From assembly GCF_016741815.1 (NCBI RefSeq), contig NZ_JAERRJ010000005.1, forward strand, positions 1 through 64,000: a stretch of 64,000 nt of DNA. The letters are read 5' to 3'. The notes beneath the pieces were generated by a model. It saw only the letters and a list, made by a program, of their open reading frames with translations. It was not told the origin of the DNA and ran no database searches. The position numbers and the translations under genes are program-made. Source of the DNA: Nocardia acididurans (GTDB lineage Bacteria; Actinomycetota; Actinomycetes; Mycobacteriales; Mycobacteriaceae). Shown here in pieces: positions 50,928-57,973 of the stretch. The stretch's first letter is position 1; each line of letters starts with the position of its first letter.

Positions 50928-50954
50928 TTGGCACTGTCAGCTGTAGAGTGCTAA
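50928..50954 (+). promoter_or_regulatory. CIRCE element (HrcA operator)
   Basis: TTGGCACTG-N9-GAGTGCTAA matches the CIRCE consensus TTAGCACTC-N9-GAGTGCTAA at 16 of 18 arm positions with the exact 9-bp spacer. TTGACA at 50908-50913 is the likely -35, and the element covers the -10 and start point. HrcA should therefore repress ruc outside heat or protein stress. In M. tuberculosis the orthologous Rv0991c operon belongs to the HrcA regulon, to my knowledge. Confidence 0.85.
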
Positions 50955-50981
50955 TTCGACGAAGACTGTGGAGGTTACCCG

Positions 50982-51278
50982 ATGCCTACTTACTCGTATG
51001 CGTGCACCGAGTGCGACAACAAGTTCGACATCGTGCAGTCCTTCTCCGAAGACGCACTGACGGTCTGCCCGGCGTGCAGCGGCAAGCTGCGCAAGCTCTT
51101 CAACTCCGTCGGCATCGTCTTCAAGGGCAGCGGCTTCTACCGCACCGACTCGCGCAACGGGTCCACCTCCAGCGAGCCCGCGAAGGCGGCCTCCTCGGAC
51201 AGCAGCTCCACCTCGACCCCGTCGGCCCCCTCCACGTCGACCGCGTCCAGCACCCCCAGCAGCACCTCCGCCGCCTGA
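50982..51278 (+). CDS. ruc: FmdB-type zinc-ribbon chaperone (Ruc homologue)
   Basis: This 98-aa protein has an FmdB-like zinc ribbon: MPTYSYACTECDNKFD with CxxC and VCPACSGKLRKLFNSVGIVFKGSGFYRTDSR with the second CxxC. A Ser/Thr/Pro-rich disordered tail of about 40 residues follows. Rv0991c of M. tuberculosis, of the same design, is the redox-regulated chaperone Ruc, activated when its zinc cysteines oxidise. GAGGT lies before ATG 50982. The CIRCE element upstream links it to the heat-shock response. Confidence 0.88.
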   Translation: MPTYSYACTECDNKFDIVQSFSEDALTVCPACSGKLRKLFNSVGIVFKGSGFYRTDSRNGSTSSEPAKAASSDSSSTSTPSAPSTSTASSTPSSTSAA

Positions 51279-51463
51279 CGGCCGCGCCTGCGGCGCGAAG
51301 GGAAGCGGGATTCGGGGGCGTTGCCCCCGGACCCCCGCGTTCGGCGGCGCGGGCCGGAGATACGAAAGCCGTCTTCTCCACAGGGCTTTCGTTATCCACA
51401 GGGTGTCCGATGCGGGAGGTTTCGCAGCTCTCGGGGTAGGGCCGCGATCGTAGGCTGCGCGTC

Positions 51464-52099
51464 ATGTCCCGGCTGGAGTTCATCACTCGATTGCGGCCCG
51501 TGTGGGCCGACAGCATGGTTGTACGCCGCGTGGCAGCCGTGGGATTGTGCCTGCTCGCGGCCGTTGTGGCGATGCGGGGCGACCCCGGGGATCGGCGGGA
51601 TACGACCCTGGTCGCGACGCGGGATCTGCCGCCCGGTCATGTGTTGCGCAGCGGGGACCTGCGGGTTGTCGAACGGGCGGCGGACACGCTGCCCGCGGGG
51701 GTTGTCCGCGAGGCCGAACGGTTGATCGGCGGAACACTCACCGGGGCTTTGGGAGCAGGTGAGGTGATCACCGAGTTGCGGGTGGTGGGGCCGCGGCTGG
51801 CGGCGGTGGCGGGTGGGTCCGCCGATGCGCGGATTGTGCCGGTTCGACTGGCGGACAACGCTGTTGCGGACATTCTCCGGAGCGGGGATCGGGTGGATGT
51901 GGTGGCCGCCGCCGAGGACGGCGCGGCGGGGCGGCCCGCGCGACTGCTGGCCACCGACGCGGCTGTCGTGCTGATCTCCGCCCCGAAAAGCGAACGGGGG
52001 CAGGGGGAACGAGTCGTGCTGGTGGCGCTGGACGCGCGGCGGGCGGCGATTGTCGCGGCGGCTTCGCTGCATACCGCGCTGACGGTGGTCTTTCATTGA
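51464..52099 (+). CDS. SAF-domain membrane-anchored protein
   Basis: This 211-aa protein has one N-terminal transmembrane helix (VVRRVAAVGLCLLAAVVAMRG), then an SAF-like beta-clip domain: TTLVATRDLPPGHVLRSGDLRVVERAADTLPAGVV, LTGALGAGEVITELRVV. A RcpC/CpaB-like second half follows (IVPVRLADNAVADILRSGDRVDVVAA). Relatives act in Flp pilus assembly or as periplasmic scaffold proteins, but no pilus genes are nearby. It follows ruc, with a G/C-rich hairpin (51313-51329) in between. It may correspond to Rv0990c by position. The start is ATG 51464. Confidence 0.75.
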   Translation: MSRLEFITRLRPVWADSMVVRRVAAVGLCLLAAVVAMRGDPGDRRDTTLVATRDLPPGHVLRSGDLRVVERAADTLPAGVVREAERLIGGTLTGALGAGEVITELRVVGPRLAAVAGGSADARIVPVRLADNAVADILRSGDRVDVVAAAEDGAAGRPARLLATDAAVVLISAPKSERGQGERVVLVALDARRAAIVAAASLHTALTVVFH

Positions 52100-52172
52100 G
52101 CGTCGCCGCGACGAATACGGTAGTCATATTCAGGCATGCGCATAAGCAAACAATCGGCTATGGTCGGCCGCG

Positions 52173-53168
52173 ATGATTGCCATGCCGCCGCTCGCCGGGT
52201 CCATCCACCTACCGGACGCACCGCCGTCGATCGGGGCCATGCTGGCGTGGAATCCGCAGCACGTACCACTGCTGCCCGTCGTGGCGATCGCGTTGGCGCT
52301 CTTGTACATCCGGGGCGTGCTGCGGATGCGGGAAACGGGGCGCGCGTGGGCGTGGTGGCGGACGGCCAGCTTTCTGAGCGGCTGCCTGGCGCTGTTCCTG
52401 GTCACCGGCCTGGCCATCGAGGGCTACGGGTTCCGCCTGTTCAGCGCGTGGATGTTTCAGCATCTGACGCTGTCGATGCTGATTCCGCCGCTGTGGGTGC
52501 TGGGTTCGCCCGGCGTGCTGCTGTTGCGGGCCACACCGCATCACGGGGTGGGCAGGCTGGTGCTGGGGGCGGCGCTGACGGCCCTGCGCAGCCGCGCCGC
52601 GCGGGTGCTGCTGCATCACGGGTTCACGATTCCGGTGTTCCTGTTCAGCTACTACGCCGTCTACCTGACCTCGATCCTCGATGTGGTGGGTTCGAATCTG
52701 GCGGGACACCTCGCGCTGGAGGTGTTCTTCCTGGCCGGCGGGCTGCTGTTCATCGTGCCCGTGCTGTCCACGGGTCCGCTGCCGTTCCGGCAGACCAATC
52801 TGGGCCGGTTCTTCGACCTGTTCGTGGAGATGCCGCTGCACGTGTTCATCGGCGTCATCCTCATGATGGCGAGCGCGCCCATGGTGGCGCTGTTCGCCGA
52901 TCCGCCGGCCGGCTGGAATGTGGACGTGCTCGCCGATCAGAAGCTCGCGGGCGGGCTGGCCTGGTCCTACGGTGAGCCGGTCGCCCTGATCGTGGTGCTG
53001 GTGTTCGCCGCCCGCTGGCGGCGCGACGAGGTGCGCGAGAGTTCCATCGCCGAGAAATACGATCGCGACGGTGGTGGCAGCGAACTACTCGCATACAACG
53101 CATTCCTGGAATCTCTGCACGACAAATCCGGCAAGACCCCCTATGCTTCAGAAAATCCGAAGGCTTAG
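52173..53168 (+). CDS. CtaG-type (caa3_CtaG) cytochrome oxidase assembly membrane protein
   Basis: This 331-aa protein has seven or so membrane helices and the caa3_CtaG pattern: FSAWMFQHLTLSMLIPPLWVLGSPG, LLLRATP, HHGFTIPVFLFSYYAVYLTSI, PLPFRQTNLGRFFDLFVEMPLHVFIGVILMM. Conserved histidines in several helices could bind copper. It should help assemble the copper centre of cytochrome c oxidase. ATG 52173 lies 8 nt after TATGGT, so the mRNA may be leaderless. It is followed by mscL on the same strand. Confidence 0.85.
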   Translation: MIAMPPLAGSIHLPDAPPSIGAMLAWNPQHVPLLPVVAIALALLYIRGVLRMRETGRAWAWWRTASFLSGCLALFLVTGLAIEGYGFRLFSAWMFQHLTLSMLIPPLWVLGSPGVLLLRATPHHGVGRLVLGAALTALRSRAARVLLHHGFTIPVFLFSYYAVYLTSILDVVGSNLAGHLALEVFFLAGGLLFIVPVLSTGPLPFRQTNLGRFFDLFVEMPLHVFIGVILMMASAPMVALFADPPAGWNVDVLADQKLAGGLAWSYGEPVALIVVLVFAARWRRDEVRESSIAEKYDRDGGGSELLAYNAFLESLHDKSGKTPYASENPKA

Positions 53169-53211
53169 CGAACAACTGGCATCCCCATGCACGACCGAAG
53201 GAGTTTCGGCA

Positions 53212-53628
53212 ATGCTCAAGGGTTTCAAGGATTTCCTGATGCGCGGCAATATCGTCGACCTGGCCGTCGCCGTCGTCATCGGCACGGCGTTCACGGCCAT
53301 CGTCACCGCCTTCAGCAACGGCGTCATCAATCCCCTGCTCGCGATCTTCGGCGGCAGCAACGAACTCGGCCTGGGCTTCCAACTGGTGGCCGATAAACCC
53401 GCCACCTTCGTAGCGGTCGGCCCCATCATCACCGCGGCCCTCAACTTCGTCCTCATCGCCGCCCTGCTCTACTTCATCGTGGTGCTGCCCGCCACCCACG
53501 CCAAGCAGCGCTGGGGCAAAGCCGACGACGCCCTCACCGACACCGACCTGCTGCGCGACATCCGCGATCTGCTCGCCGAGAATCGCAACGGCGGCAACGG
53601 ATCCGGCGGCGGCCGCCACGAAATCTGA
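53212..53628 (+). CDS. mscL: Large-conductance mechanosensitive channel
   Basis: This 138-aa protein starts with MLKGFKDFLMRGNIVDLAVAVVIGTAFTAIVTAF (N-terminal amphipathic helix and TM1 pore helix). It has a periplasmic loop, TM2 ITAALNFVLIAALLYFIVVLP and a cytosolic helix bundle (DTDLLRDIRDLLAE). It forms a homopentamer that opens under membrane tension. AAGGAG lies upstream of ATG 53212. A 19-bp-stem terminator follows 12 bp after the stop. In M. tuberculosis mscL is directly next to moaB2; here four porin genes intervene. Confidence 0.96.
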   Translation: MLKGFKDFLMRGNIVDLAVAVVIGTAFTAIVTAFSNGVINPLLAIFGGSNELGLGFQLVADKPATFVAVGPIITAALNFVLIAALLYFIVVLPATHAKQRWGKADDALTDTDLLRDIRDLLAENRNGGNGSGGGRHEI

Positions 53629-53640
53629 AGGTGGCCACAA

Positions 53641-53683
53641 AGAAACGGGCCCAGTGCGAAAAGCACTGGGCCCGTTTCTTTAT
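53641..53683. terminator. Strong bidirectional terminator after mscL
   Basis: A 19-bp perfect stem (AAAGAAACGGGCCCAGTGC) has a GAAAA loop and ends in TTTCTTT on the plus strand. On the minus strand the stem likewise ends in TTTCTTT. It separates the convergent mscL and porin genes. Confidence 0.92.
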
Positions 53684-53696
53684 CGAGCGGAGTTGA

Positions 53697-54365
53697 TCAG
53701 CCGATGCTGAAGGGCTGGCCCCACAGGGTGACCCAGCTCATCACGTTGTCGGTCTCGACCTGCACCTGCACGAAGGACCGCGCCTGGGCGTAACCGCCAC
53801 AGCCGCTCAGGCCGATGGTGCTGTCGGCCCAGGTGACCGAGCCGTGCGAGCCCTTGAACTTGTTCTTGCCGCTGTGGTCTTCGTTGCCGAAGTCGTCGGC
53901 GGACTCGATGTCGAGCAGGTAGAACGCGCGGGCCTGGCCGGGGCCGAGGCTCAGGCTGCCACCGGTGGTGGCACCGGCGGAGACGTTGCCCTCCCAGTCG
54001 CTGCCGACCTCGCCGCCGACCTCGCTACCGCCGCCGGCGATGTTGACCTGGCAACCCACGACGTAACCCGGGCGGATCTTGCCGCCCACATCGCCGTTGG
54101 CGCCGGACAGCTCGACCTGAGCGGAGCCGGAGACCCACGCGTTGCGATGGACCGGGCTCGAGCCCATGGACGGGCTGATGACTGCCGACTCGCCGACCAG
54201 CTTGACGGTCACCACGGTGCCATCGGTCAGGGTCTTGGTGATCTGGCCGCCCGGCAGCGGCACGAAGGTGTCGGCGTTGGCAGCGCCGGTGGAAAACAGG
54301 CCGAGAGCGGCGGCAGAGACGGCACCCACACCGGCCACCCGCGCCATGGTCTTACGGATGTTCAT
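53697..54365 (-). CDS. MspA/Nfp-type outer-membrane porin, type A copy 1
   Basis: This 222-aa MspA-family porin has a signal peptide ending GAANADTF, then FVPLPGGQITKTLTDGTVVTV, GYVVGCQVNIAGGG, SLSLGPGQARAFYLLD and the terminal CGGYAQARSFVQVQVETDN...LWGQPFS. Such proteins form oligomeric beta-barrel pores through the mycolate outer membrane. It is a close paralogue of the porin at 55427 and is paired with the type B gene at 54429. This A/B pairing resembles the hetero-oligomeric NfpA/NfpB channel of N. farcinica; which is A or B in that naming cannot be decided here. Confidence 0.9.
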   Translation of the reverse strand: MNIRKTMARVAGVGAVSAAALGLFSTGAANADTFVPLPGGQITKTLTDGTVVTVKLVGESAVISPSMGSSPVHRNAWVSGSAQVELSGANGDVGGKIRPGYVVGCQVNIAGGGSEVGGEVGSDWEGNVSAGATTGGSLSLGPGQARAFYLLDIESADDFGNEDHSGKNKFKGSHGSVTWADSTIGLSGCGGYAQARSFVQVQVETDNVMSWVTLWGQPFSIG

Positions 54366-54384
54366 TCTTTTGTTCCCTCAGGGT

Positions 54385-54406
54385 TTGAATTCGCTTGCGC
54401 GAGAAG
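54385..54406 (-). repeat. Conserved intergenic element between paired porins, copy 1
   Basis: This 22-bp element is identical to 56123-56144 except for two bases. On the minus-strand RNA it forms UCGC-GCAA-GCGA, a 4-bp stem with a GNRA tetraloop. The other copy has GUAA in the loop, also GNRA. Confidence 0.5.
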
Positions 54407-54428
54407 ATTTTTAACGGTTGGGGCCACG

Positions 54429-55109
54429 TCAGCCGATGCTGAAGGGCATGCCGTAGAGGGTGGTCTTCGAGTAGTGGTCGCCGATGATCTCGACGACGGT
54501 GTACGCGCGCGCCTGCGCGTAACCCGCGCAACCCTGGATCTGGATCTCGGCGTCCATGTACTCGACCGAGTAGACACCCGCCTTCTTGATGTCCTTGCCC
54601 TGGATCTCGACGAAGCCGACCTCGCCGGGTCCGAGGTTCAGGCCGAGGCCGCCGCTGACACTGACACCGTCGGTGCTGATGCCGCCGCCGACATTGGCGC
54701 CGATGGCGTCATCGGCGATGGACACCTGGCAACCGACGATGTAGCCCGTGCTGATCCGGGACGTACCGTGGGTCGAAGAGTTGTTGGTGCCAGGGCTGTT
54801 CCGGGGACCGTTCCAGGGCCCGACTTCGCCCTCGGGGGTCTCGGTGACATCGGCGGTGACGGTGCCGTTGACCCACACGGTACGGCCGGCGCCGTTGGCG
54901 GCGAGCGACGGCGACACAATCGCGCGCTCACCCGTGCGGGTGATGGTCACGGTCCCGCTGGGAGACACCTTCTGGCCGTCCGGCAACGGCACGAAGGTAT
55001 CGGCATTCGCAGCACCAGTCGAAAAAAGGCCCATGGCCACGGCCGCCGCCGCACCGATGCCCGCAAAACGGGCACCGCGACGAAGACCGTTGGTGCGGTT
55101 CTCGCTCAT
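54429..55109 (-). CDS. MspA/Nfp-type outer-membrane porin, type B copy 1
   Basis: This 226-aa MspA-family protein has a signal peptide (AAAAVAMGLFSTGAANADTF), VPLPDGQKVSPSGTVTITRTGERAIVSPSL, an insert rich in Asn/Gly/Ser (RNSPGTNNSSTHG), STGYIVGCQVSI, LGPGEVGFVEIQG and the end AGYAQARAYTVVEIIGDHYSK. Compared with type A it has a different mid-barrel and an Asn/Ser loop that may change the constriction. ATG 55109 is spaced from AGGGGAAG. It precedes the type A gene by 63 bp on the same strand. Confidence 0.9.
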   Translation of the reverse strand: MSENRTNGLRRGARFAGIGAAAAVAMGLFSTGAANADTFVPLPDGQKVSPSGTVTITRTGERAIVSPSLAANGAGRTVWVNGTVTADVTETPEGEVGPWNGPRNSPGTNNSSTHGTSRISTGYIVGCQVSIADDAIGANVGGGISTDGVSVSGGLGLNLGPGEVGFVEIQGKDIKKAGVYSVEYMDAEIQIQGCAGYAQARAYTVVEIIGDHYSKTTLYGMPFSIG

Positions 55110-55426
55110 ACTTCCCCTCATCAGGTTTCTTGCGGTCAGCCCCGACCACCGGAGCTGAAAAGGGTTCTCGCGAACCCCGGGTAGAGTTTGTCGCCACATT
55201 GTTGCCGCTGTGTTACTGCTAACAAATTCTTTATATGTTGCGACGCAGGGCACTTTACATCACAGAAGTGACCCGCGAGGCGTGAGAGAAGATAGAACCT
55301 GAACAACTGACAACGGCCCGTACTTATGCGGGGCCTGCTATGAATAGCGCGCCGAACCCCCGGATACGCAAAAGGCCCGGTGCGAATCGCACCGGGCCGT
55401 TGCTGTTCCCACGAAGTGGGAAGGAA
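55110..55426. other. Spacer between the two porin pairs, AT-rich
   Basis: No gene lies in this 317-bp spacer. It contains the terminator of the upstream pair (55374-55398), a small CCCAC/GTGGG hairpin near 55401-55413, and the presumed promoter of the second pair in the AT-rich stretch 55195-55265, with the dyad GTTA-GCAG-TAAC read on the minus strand. Confidence 0.45.
55374..55398 (-). terminator. Terminator of the first porin pair
   Basis: GGCCCGGTGCG and CGCACCGGGCC pair around a 3-nt loop. On the minus strand the stem is followed by TTTTGCG. It lies 28 bp after the stop of the porin at 55427. Confidence 0.85.
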
Positions 55427-56104
55427 TCAGCCGAGGCTGAAGGGCTGACCCCACAGGGTCACATCGGAAACCACATTGTCGGTCTCGACCTTGACGGTCA
55501 CGAAGGACCGCGCCTGGGCGTAACCACCGCAACCGTTCAGGTTGATGGTCTCGTCGGCCCAGGTAACCGAACCGCTATTGCCCTGGAACTTGTTGCGCGC
55601 GTAGTGCGCTTCGGAACCGAAGTCGTCCGGCGCTTCCTGATCGAGGATGAAGAAAGCCTTGGACTGGCCGGGGCCCAGGGTCAGGTTGCCGCCCACATTG
55701 GCGCCCGCCTTGGGGGTGACCGACTGGCCGCTGACCTCGCCCGAACCCTCGGCGCCGCCGGAGGCGCCGCCACCGGCGATATTGACCTGGCAGCCCACCA
55801 CGTAACCCGGGTAGATCTTGCCGCCGACACCGCTGTTGTTGCCGGAGATGTCGACCTGCGCCGAACCGGAAACCCACGCGTTGCGGTGCAGCGGGGTGGA
55901 ACCCAGCGACGGGTTGATATTGGCGGATTCGCCGACCATGCGCACGGTCACGACGGTGCCGTCCGACAGGGTCTTGGTGATGGCGCCGCCGGGCAGCGGC
56001 ACGAAGGTGTCGGCGTTCGCGGCGCCGGTGGAGAACAGGCCGATGGCGGCGGTGGCGGCAACGCCGACACCGGCCACGCGGGCCACGGTCTTGCGGATGC
56101 TCAT
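55427..56104 (-). CDS. MspA/Nfp-type outer-membrane porin, type A copy 2
   Basis: This 225-aa porin is closely related to the copy at 53697: signal ending TGAANADTF, VPLPGGAITKTLSDGTVVTVRMVGES, GYVVGCQVNIAGGGASGG, LTLGPGQSKAFFILDQE and CGGYAQARSFVTVKVETDNV. The main differences lie in the middle loop (SGEVSGQSVTPKAGANVGG). It follows the type B gene at 56171 by 66 bp and ends before a terminator, so the pair is a complete transcription unit. Confidence 0.9.
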   Translation of the reverse strand: MSIRKTVARVAGVGVAATAAIGLFSTGAANADTFVPLPGGAITKTLSDGTVVTVRMVGESANINPSLGSTPLHRNAWVSGSAQVDISGNNSGVGGKIYPGYVVGCQVNIAGGGASGGAEGSGEVSGQSVTPKAGANVGGNLTLGPGQSKAFFILDQEAPDDFGSEAHYARNKFQGNSGSVTWADETINLNGCGGYAQARSFVTVKVETDNVVSDVTLWGQPFSLG

Positions 56105-56122
56105 GATGAATTCCCTCTAGGG

Positions 56123-56144
56123 TTGAATTCGCTTACGCGAGTAG
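56123..56144 (-). repeat. Conserved intergenic element between paired porins, copy 2
   Basis: This is the second copy of the element at 54385-54406, 19 nt upstream of the type A start. In the minus-strand RNA the hairpin loop is GUAA. Confidence 0.5.
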
Positions 56145-56170
56145 AGAATTGGGGCGTCTGCGGACCAGCG

Positions 56171-56845
56171 TCAGCCGAGGCTGAACGGCTGCCCGTAGAG
56201 GGTGGTCTTCGAGTAGTGATCGCCGATGATCTCGACGACGGTGTACGCGCGCGCCTGCGCGTAGCCCGCGCAACCCTGGATTTCGATCGGCACGTCCTGG
56301 TACTCGACCGAGTAGGTGCCCGGCTTCAGGATGTCCTTGCCGTCGATGCCGACGAACTTGACCTCGCCGGGGCCGAGGTTCAGGCCGAGCGAGCCGCTCA
56401 CGCCGCCGCCGGTGAGGCTGGCGCTGGCGCCTGCGCCCGCCGAGATGGCGTTGTCGGCCAGGCTGACCTGGCAGCCGACGATGTAGCCGGTGCTCAGGCG
56501 GGAGGCGCCGTGGGTGGAGGAGTTGTTGGATCCGTGGCTGTTGGTCGGGCCGTTGTTCGGGCCCACCTCGCCGGCGGGGGTGGCGGTGACGTCGGCGACC
56601 ACATTGCCGCTGAGCCACGCGGTCCGTCCGGCGCCGTTGGCTGCCAGGGACGGGGAGATCACGGCGTGCTCGCCGTTGCGGGTGATGGTGACGCCTGCTC
56701 CAGCCTTCTGACCGTCCGGCAACGGTACGAAGGTGTCGGCATTCGCGGCGCCAGTGGACAGGAGTCCGAGCACCACGGTTGCGGCCGCGCCGATTCCGGC
56801 GGCACGGGCAAGGTGGGCACCACGAGCGGTGCGATTCTCGCGCAT
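56171..56845 (-). CDS. MspA/Nfp-type outer-membrane porin, type B copy 2
   Basis: This 224-aa porin matches the copy at 54429: signal ending TGAANADTF, VPLPDGQKAGAGVTITRNGEHAVISPSLAANGAGR, NNSSTHGASRLSTGYIVGCQVSLAD, LGLNLGPGEVKFVGIDGKD and the same ending AGYAQARAYTVVEIIGDHYSKTTLYG. ATG 56845 lies directly after AGGGAAAAT; an upstream in-frame ATG is less well placed. It is the first gene of the four-porin array, with its own promoter near 57009-57038 and a leader of about 155 nt. Confidence 0.9.
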   Translation of the reverse strand: MRENRTARGAHLARAAGIGAAATVVLGLLSTGAANADTFVPLPDGQKAGAGVTITRNGEHAVISPSLAANGAGRTAWLSGNVVADVTATPAGEVGPNNGPTNSHGSNNSSTHGASRLSTGYIVGCQVSLADNAISAGAGASASLTGGGVSGSLGLNLGPGEVKFVGIDGKDILKPGTYSVEYQDVPIEIQGCAGYAQARAYTVVEIIGDHYSKTTLYGQPFSLG

Positions 56846-57150
56846 ATTTTCCCTCATCAGGTTCTTCCGTACGGACATCGACCACCGATGCCGCAAAGGA
56901 GTCGCTACGCGGTCAGATTCCCCACCGAAGCAAGAGCAAGCACGACAAGCAAAGTGCAGGCACTCAGCCCAAACCCTTAAGACCCGTAGGTTTTGTGACT
57001 CGCATGCGACCATAGTCACAACAGCAATCACTTAGCAACAAGAGTGTGCGCGAGCAGTGCGAGTCACTGTGCTAATAGACAGCAAATCAATTGGGCCGAA
57101 GCGCCCGAGATGTGCGCGTGATGCGCGGAGATGTGCCCGTGATAGGGGCC
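56846..57150. other. Porin leader and promoter region, AT-rich
   Basis: This 305-bp region holds no gene. It carries the promoter and dyads listed at 56994-57067. The predicted porin leader is about 155 nt long, which leaves room for post-transcriptional control, but I recognise no riboswitch. Confidence 0.45.
56994..57067 (-). promoter_or_regulatory. Porin operon promoter with TGTGACT dyads
   Basis: On the minus strand TTGCTA (57033-57038) and TATGGT (57009-57014) are 18 bp apart. TGTGACT (56994-57000) and AGTCACA (57014-57020) form a dyad over the -10, enclosing CGCATGCG (57001-57008). TGCGAGTCAC at 57058-57067 is the exact inverse of 56995-57004. A repressor could bridge or occupy both. 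Confidence 0.5.
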
Positions 57151-57384
57151 TCAGCCGTGATGCGGCGGAACCTGGGAGCGCAACCAGTCGTCGGAGGACT
57201 GGCCCTGATCAGGTTCGGGCGAGCGCTCGTCGCGCGTGGTGGACGGCAGCGGATCGCCGAAAATGCGCGCGAGCCTGGCCGCGTCGGCGGCCGAGAGACG
57301 ACGACGCCCCGCCCGGCGCGGTGCCGGACGGGGCTCGTCGGAAGACGAATCGGCCGCCTCGGGCCGATCAGCGTCTGACGTCAT
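57151..57384 (-). CDS. Small charged protein coupled to moaB2
   Basis: This is a 77-aa protein of unknown function, rich in Arg, Pro, Asp and Ser. The only structured-looking part is RLSAADAARLARIFGDPLP, one predicted helix at about residues 29-47. ATG 57384 overlaps the moaB2 stop (ATGA), which argues for real coupled translation. It is the last gene of the mprA-to-moaB2 direction and lies beside the porin promoter. I do not recognise a family. Confidence 0.5.
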   Translation of the reverse strand: MTSDADRPEAADSSSDEPRPAPRRAGRRRLSAADAARLARIFGDPLPSTTRDERSPEPDQGQSSDDWLRSQVPPHHG

Positions 57385-57875
57385 TCCGCCAGACCGGACA
57401 GCTCGTCGATGACGCGGCTCGCCAGCGGACCCAGCGTGGCCATGCCGTCACGAATGGCGGCGCGCGAACCCGGCAGGTTCACCACCAGCGTGCTGCCCGA
57501 GACACCGGCCAGACCACGCGACAGGCCCGCGTCCAGCGAACCCGAGGCCAGTCCGGACGAGCGCAACGCCTCGCTGATGCCGGGCAGCACGCGGTCGAGC
57601 ACCTCCTCGGTGGCCTCCGGGGTCACATCGCGCGGGGACATGCCGGTGCCGCCGACCGAGATGACCAGGTCGACACCGCCGATCACCGCGGTGTTCAGGG
57701 CATTGCGGATCTCGACCTCGTCGGCCTGCACCGAGACGGAGGCGTCGACGAGGAAGCCTGCCTCGGTGAGTAGTTCGGTGACCAGCGGACCGAGCGAATC
57801 CACCCCGCCATGGGCGGTTCGGTCGTCGACGACCACGACAAGTGCACGGCCGGCCACAGCGGCATCGATTTCCAT
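57381..57875 (-). CDS. moaB2: Molybdopterin biosynthesis protein MoaB2/MogA-like
   Basis: This 164-aa MoaB/Mog-family protein has RALVVVVDDRTAHGG, ELLTEAGFLVDASV, DLVISVGGTGMSPRDVTPEAT (molybdopterin-binding) and GLSRGLAGVSGSTLVVNLPGS. It should adenylylate or bind molybdopterin. ATG 57875 was chosen because it aligns with mycobacterial MoaB2 and follows TACGGT by 7 nt (leaderless). The frame is open to 57977, where it would overlap pepD. Its place after mprA-mprB-pepD is conserved with M. tuberculosis. Confidence 0.9.
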   Translation of the reverse strand: MEIDAAVAGRALVVVVDDRTAHGGVDSLGPLVTELLTEAGFLVDASVSVQADEVEIRNALNTAVIGGVDLVISVGGTGMSPRDVTPEATEEVLDRVLPGISEALRSSGLASGSLDAGLSRGLAGVSGSTLVVNLPGSRAAIRDGMATLGPLASRVIDELSGLAE

Positions 57876-57973
57876 GGTGCTCACCGTAGCGCCCTTGTCG
57901 GACAAGAGCTCCCACTCCCCGTCGGGTTTGACCCGGATCTGTGGCATGGGAACCCGGCTGTTCTCGTGCTGCA

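Noticed and set aside
51313..51329. CGGGGGC-GTT-GCCCCCG hairpin after ruc
   Set aside because: Could be a terminator, but the stem is only 7 bp and no T-run follows, so I did not list it as a feature.
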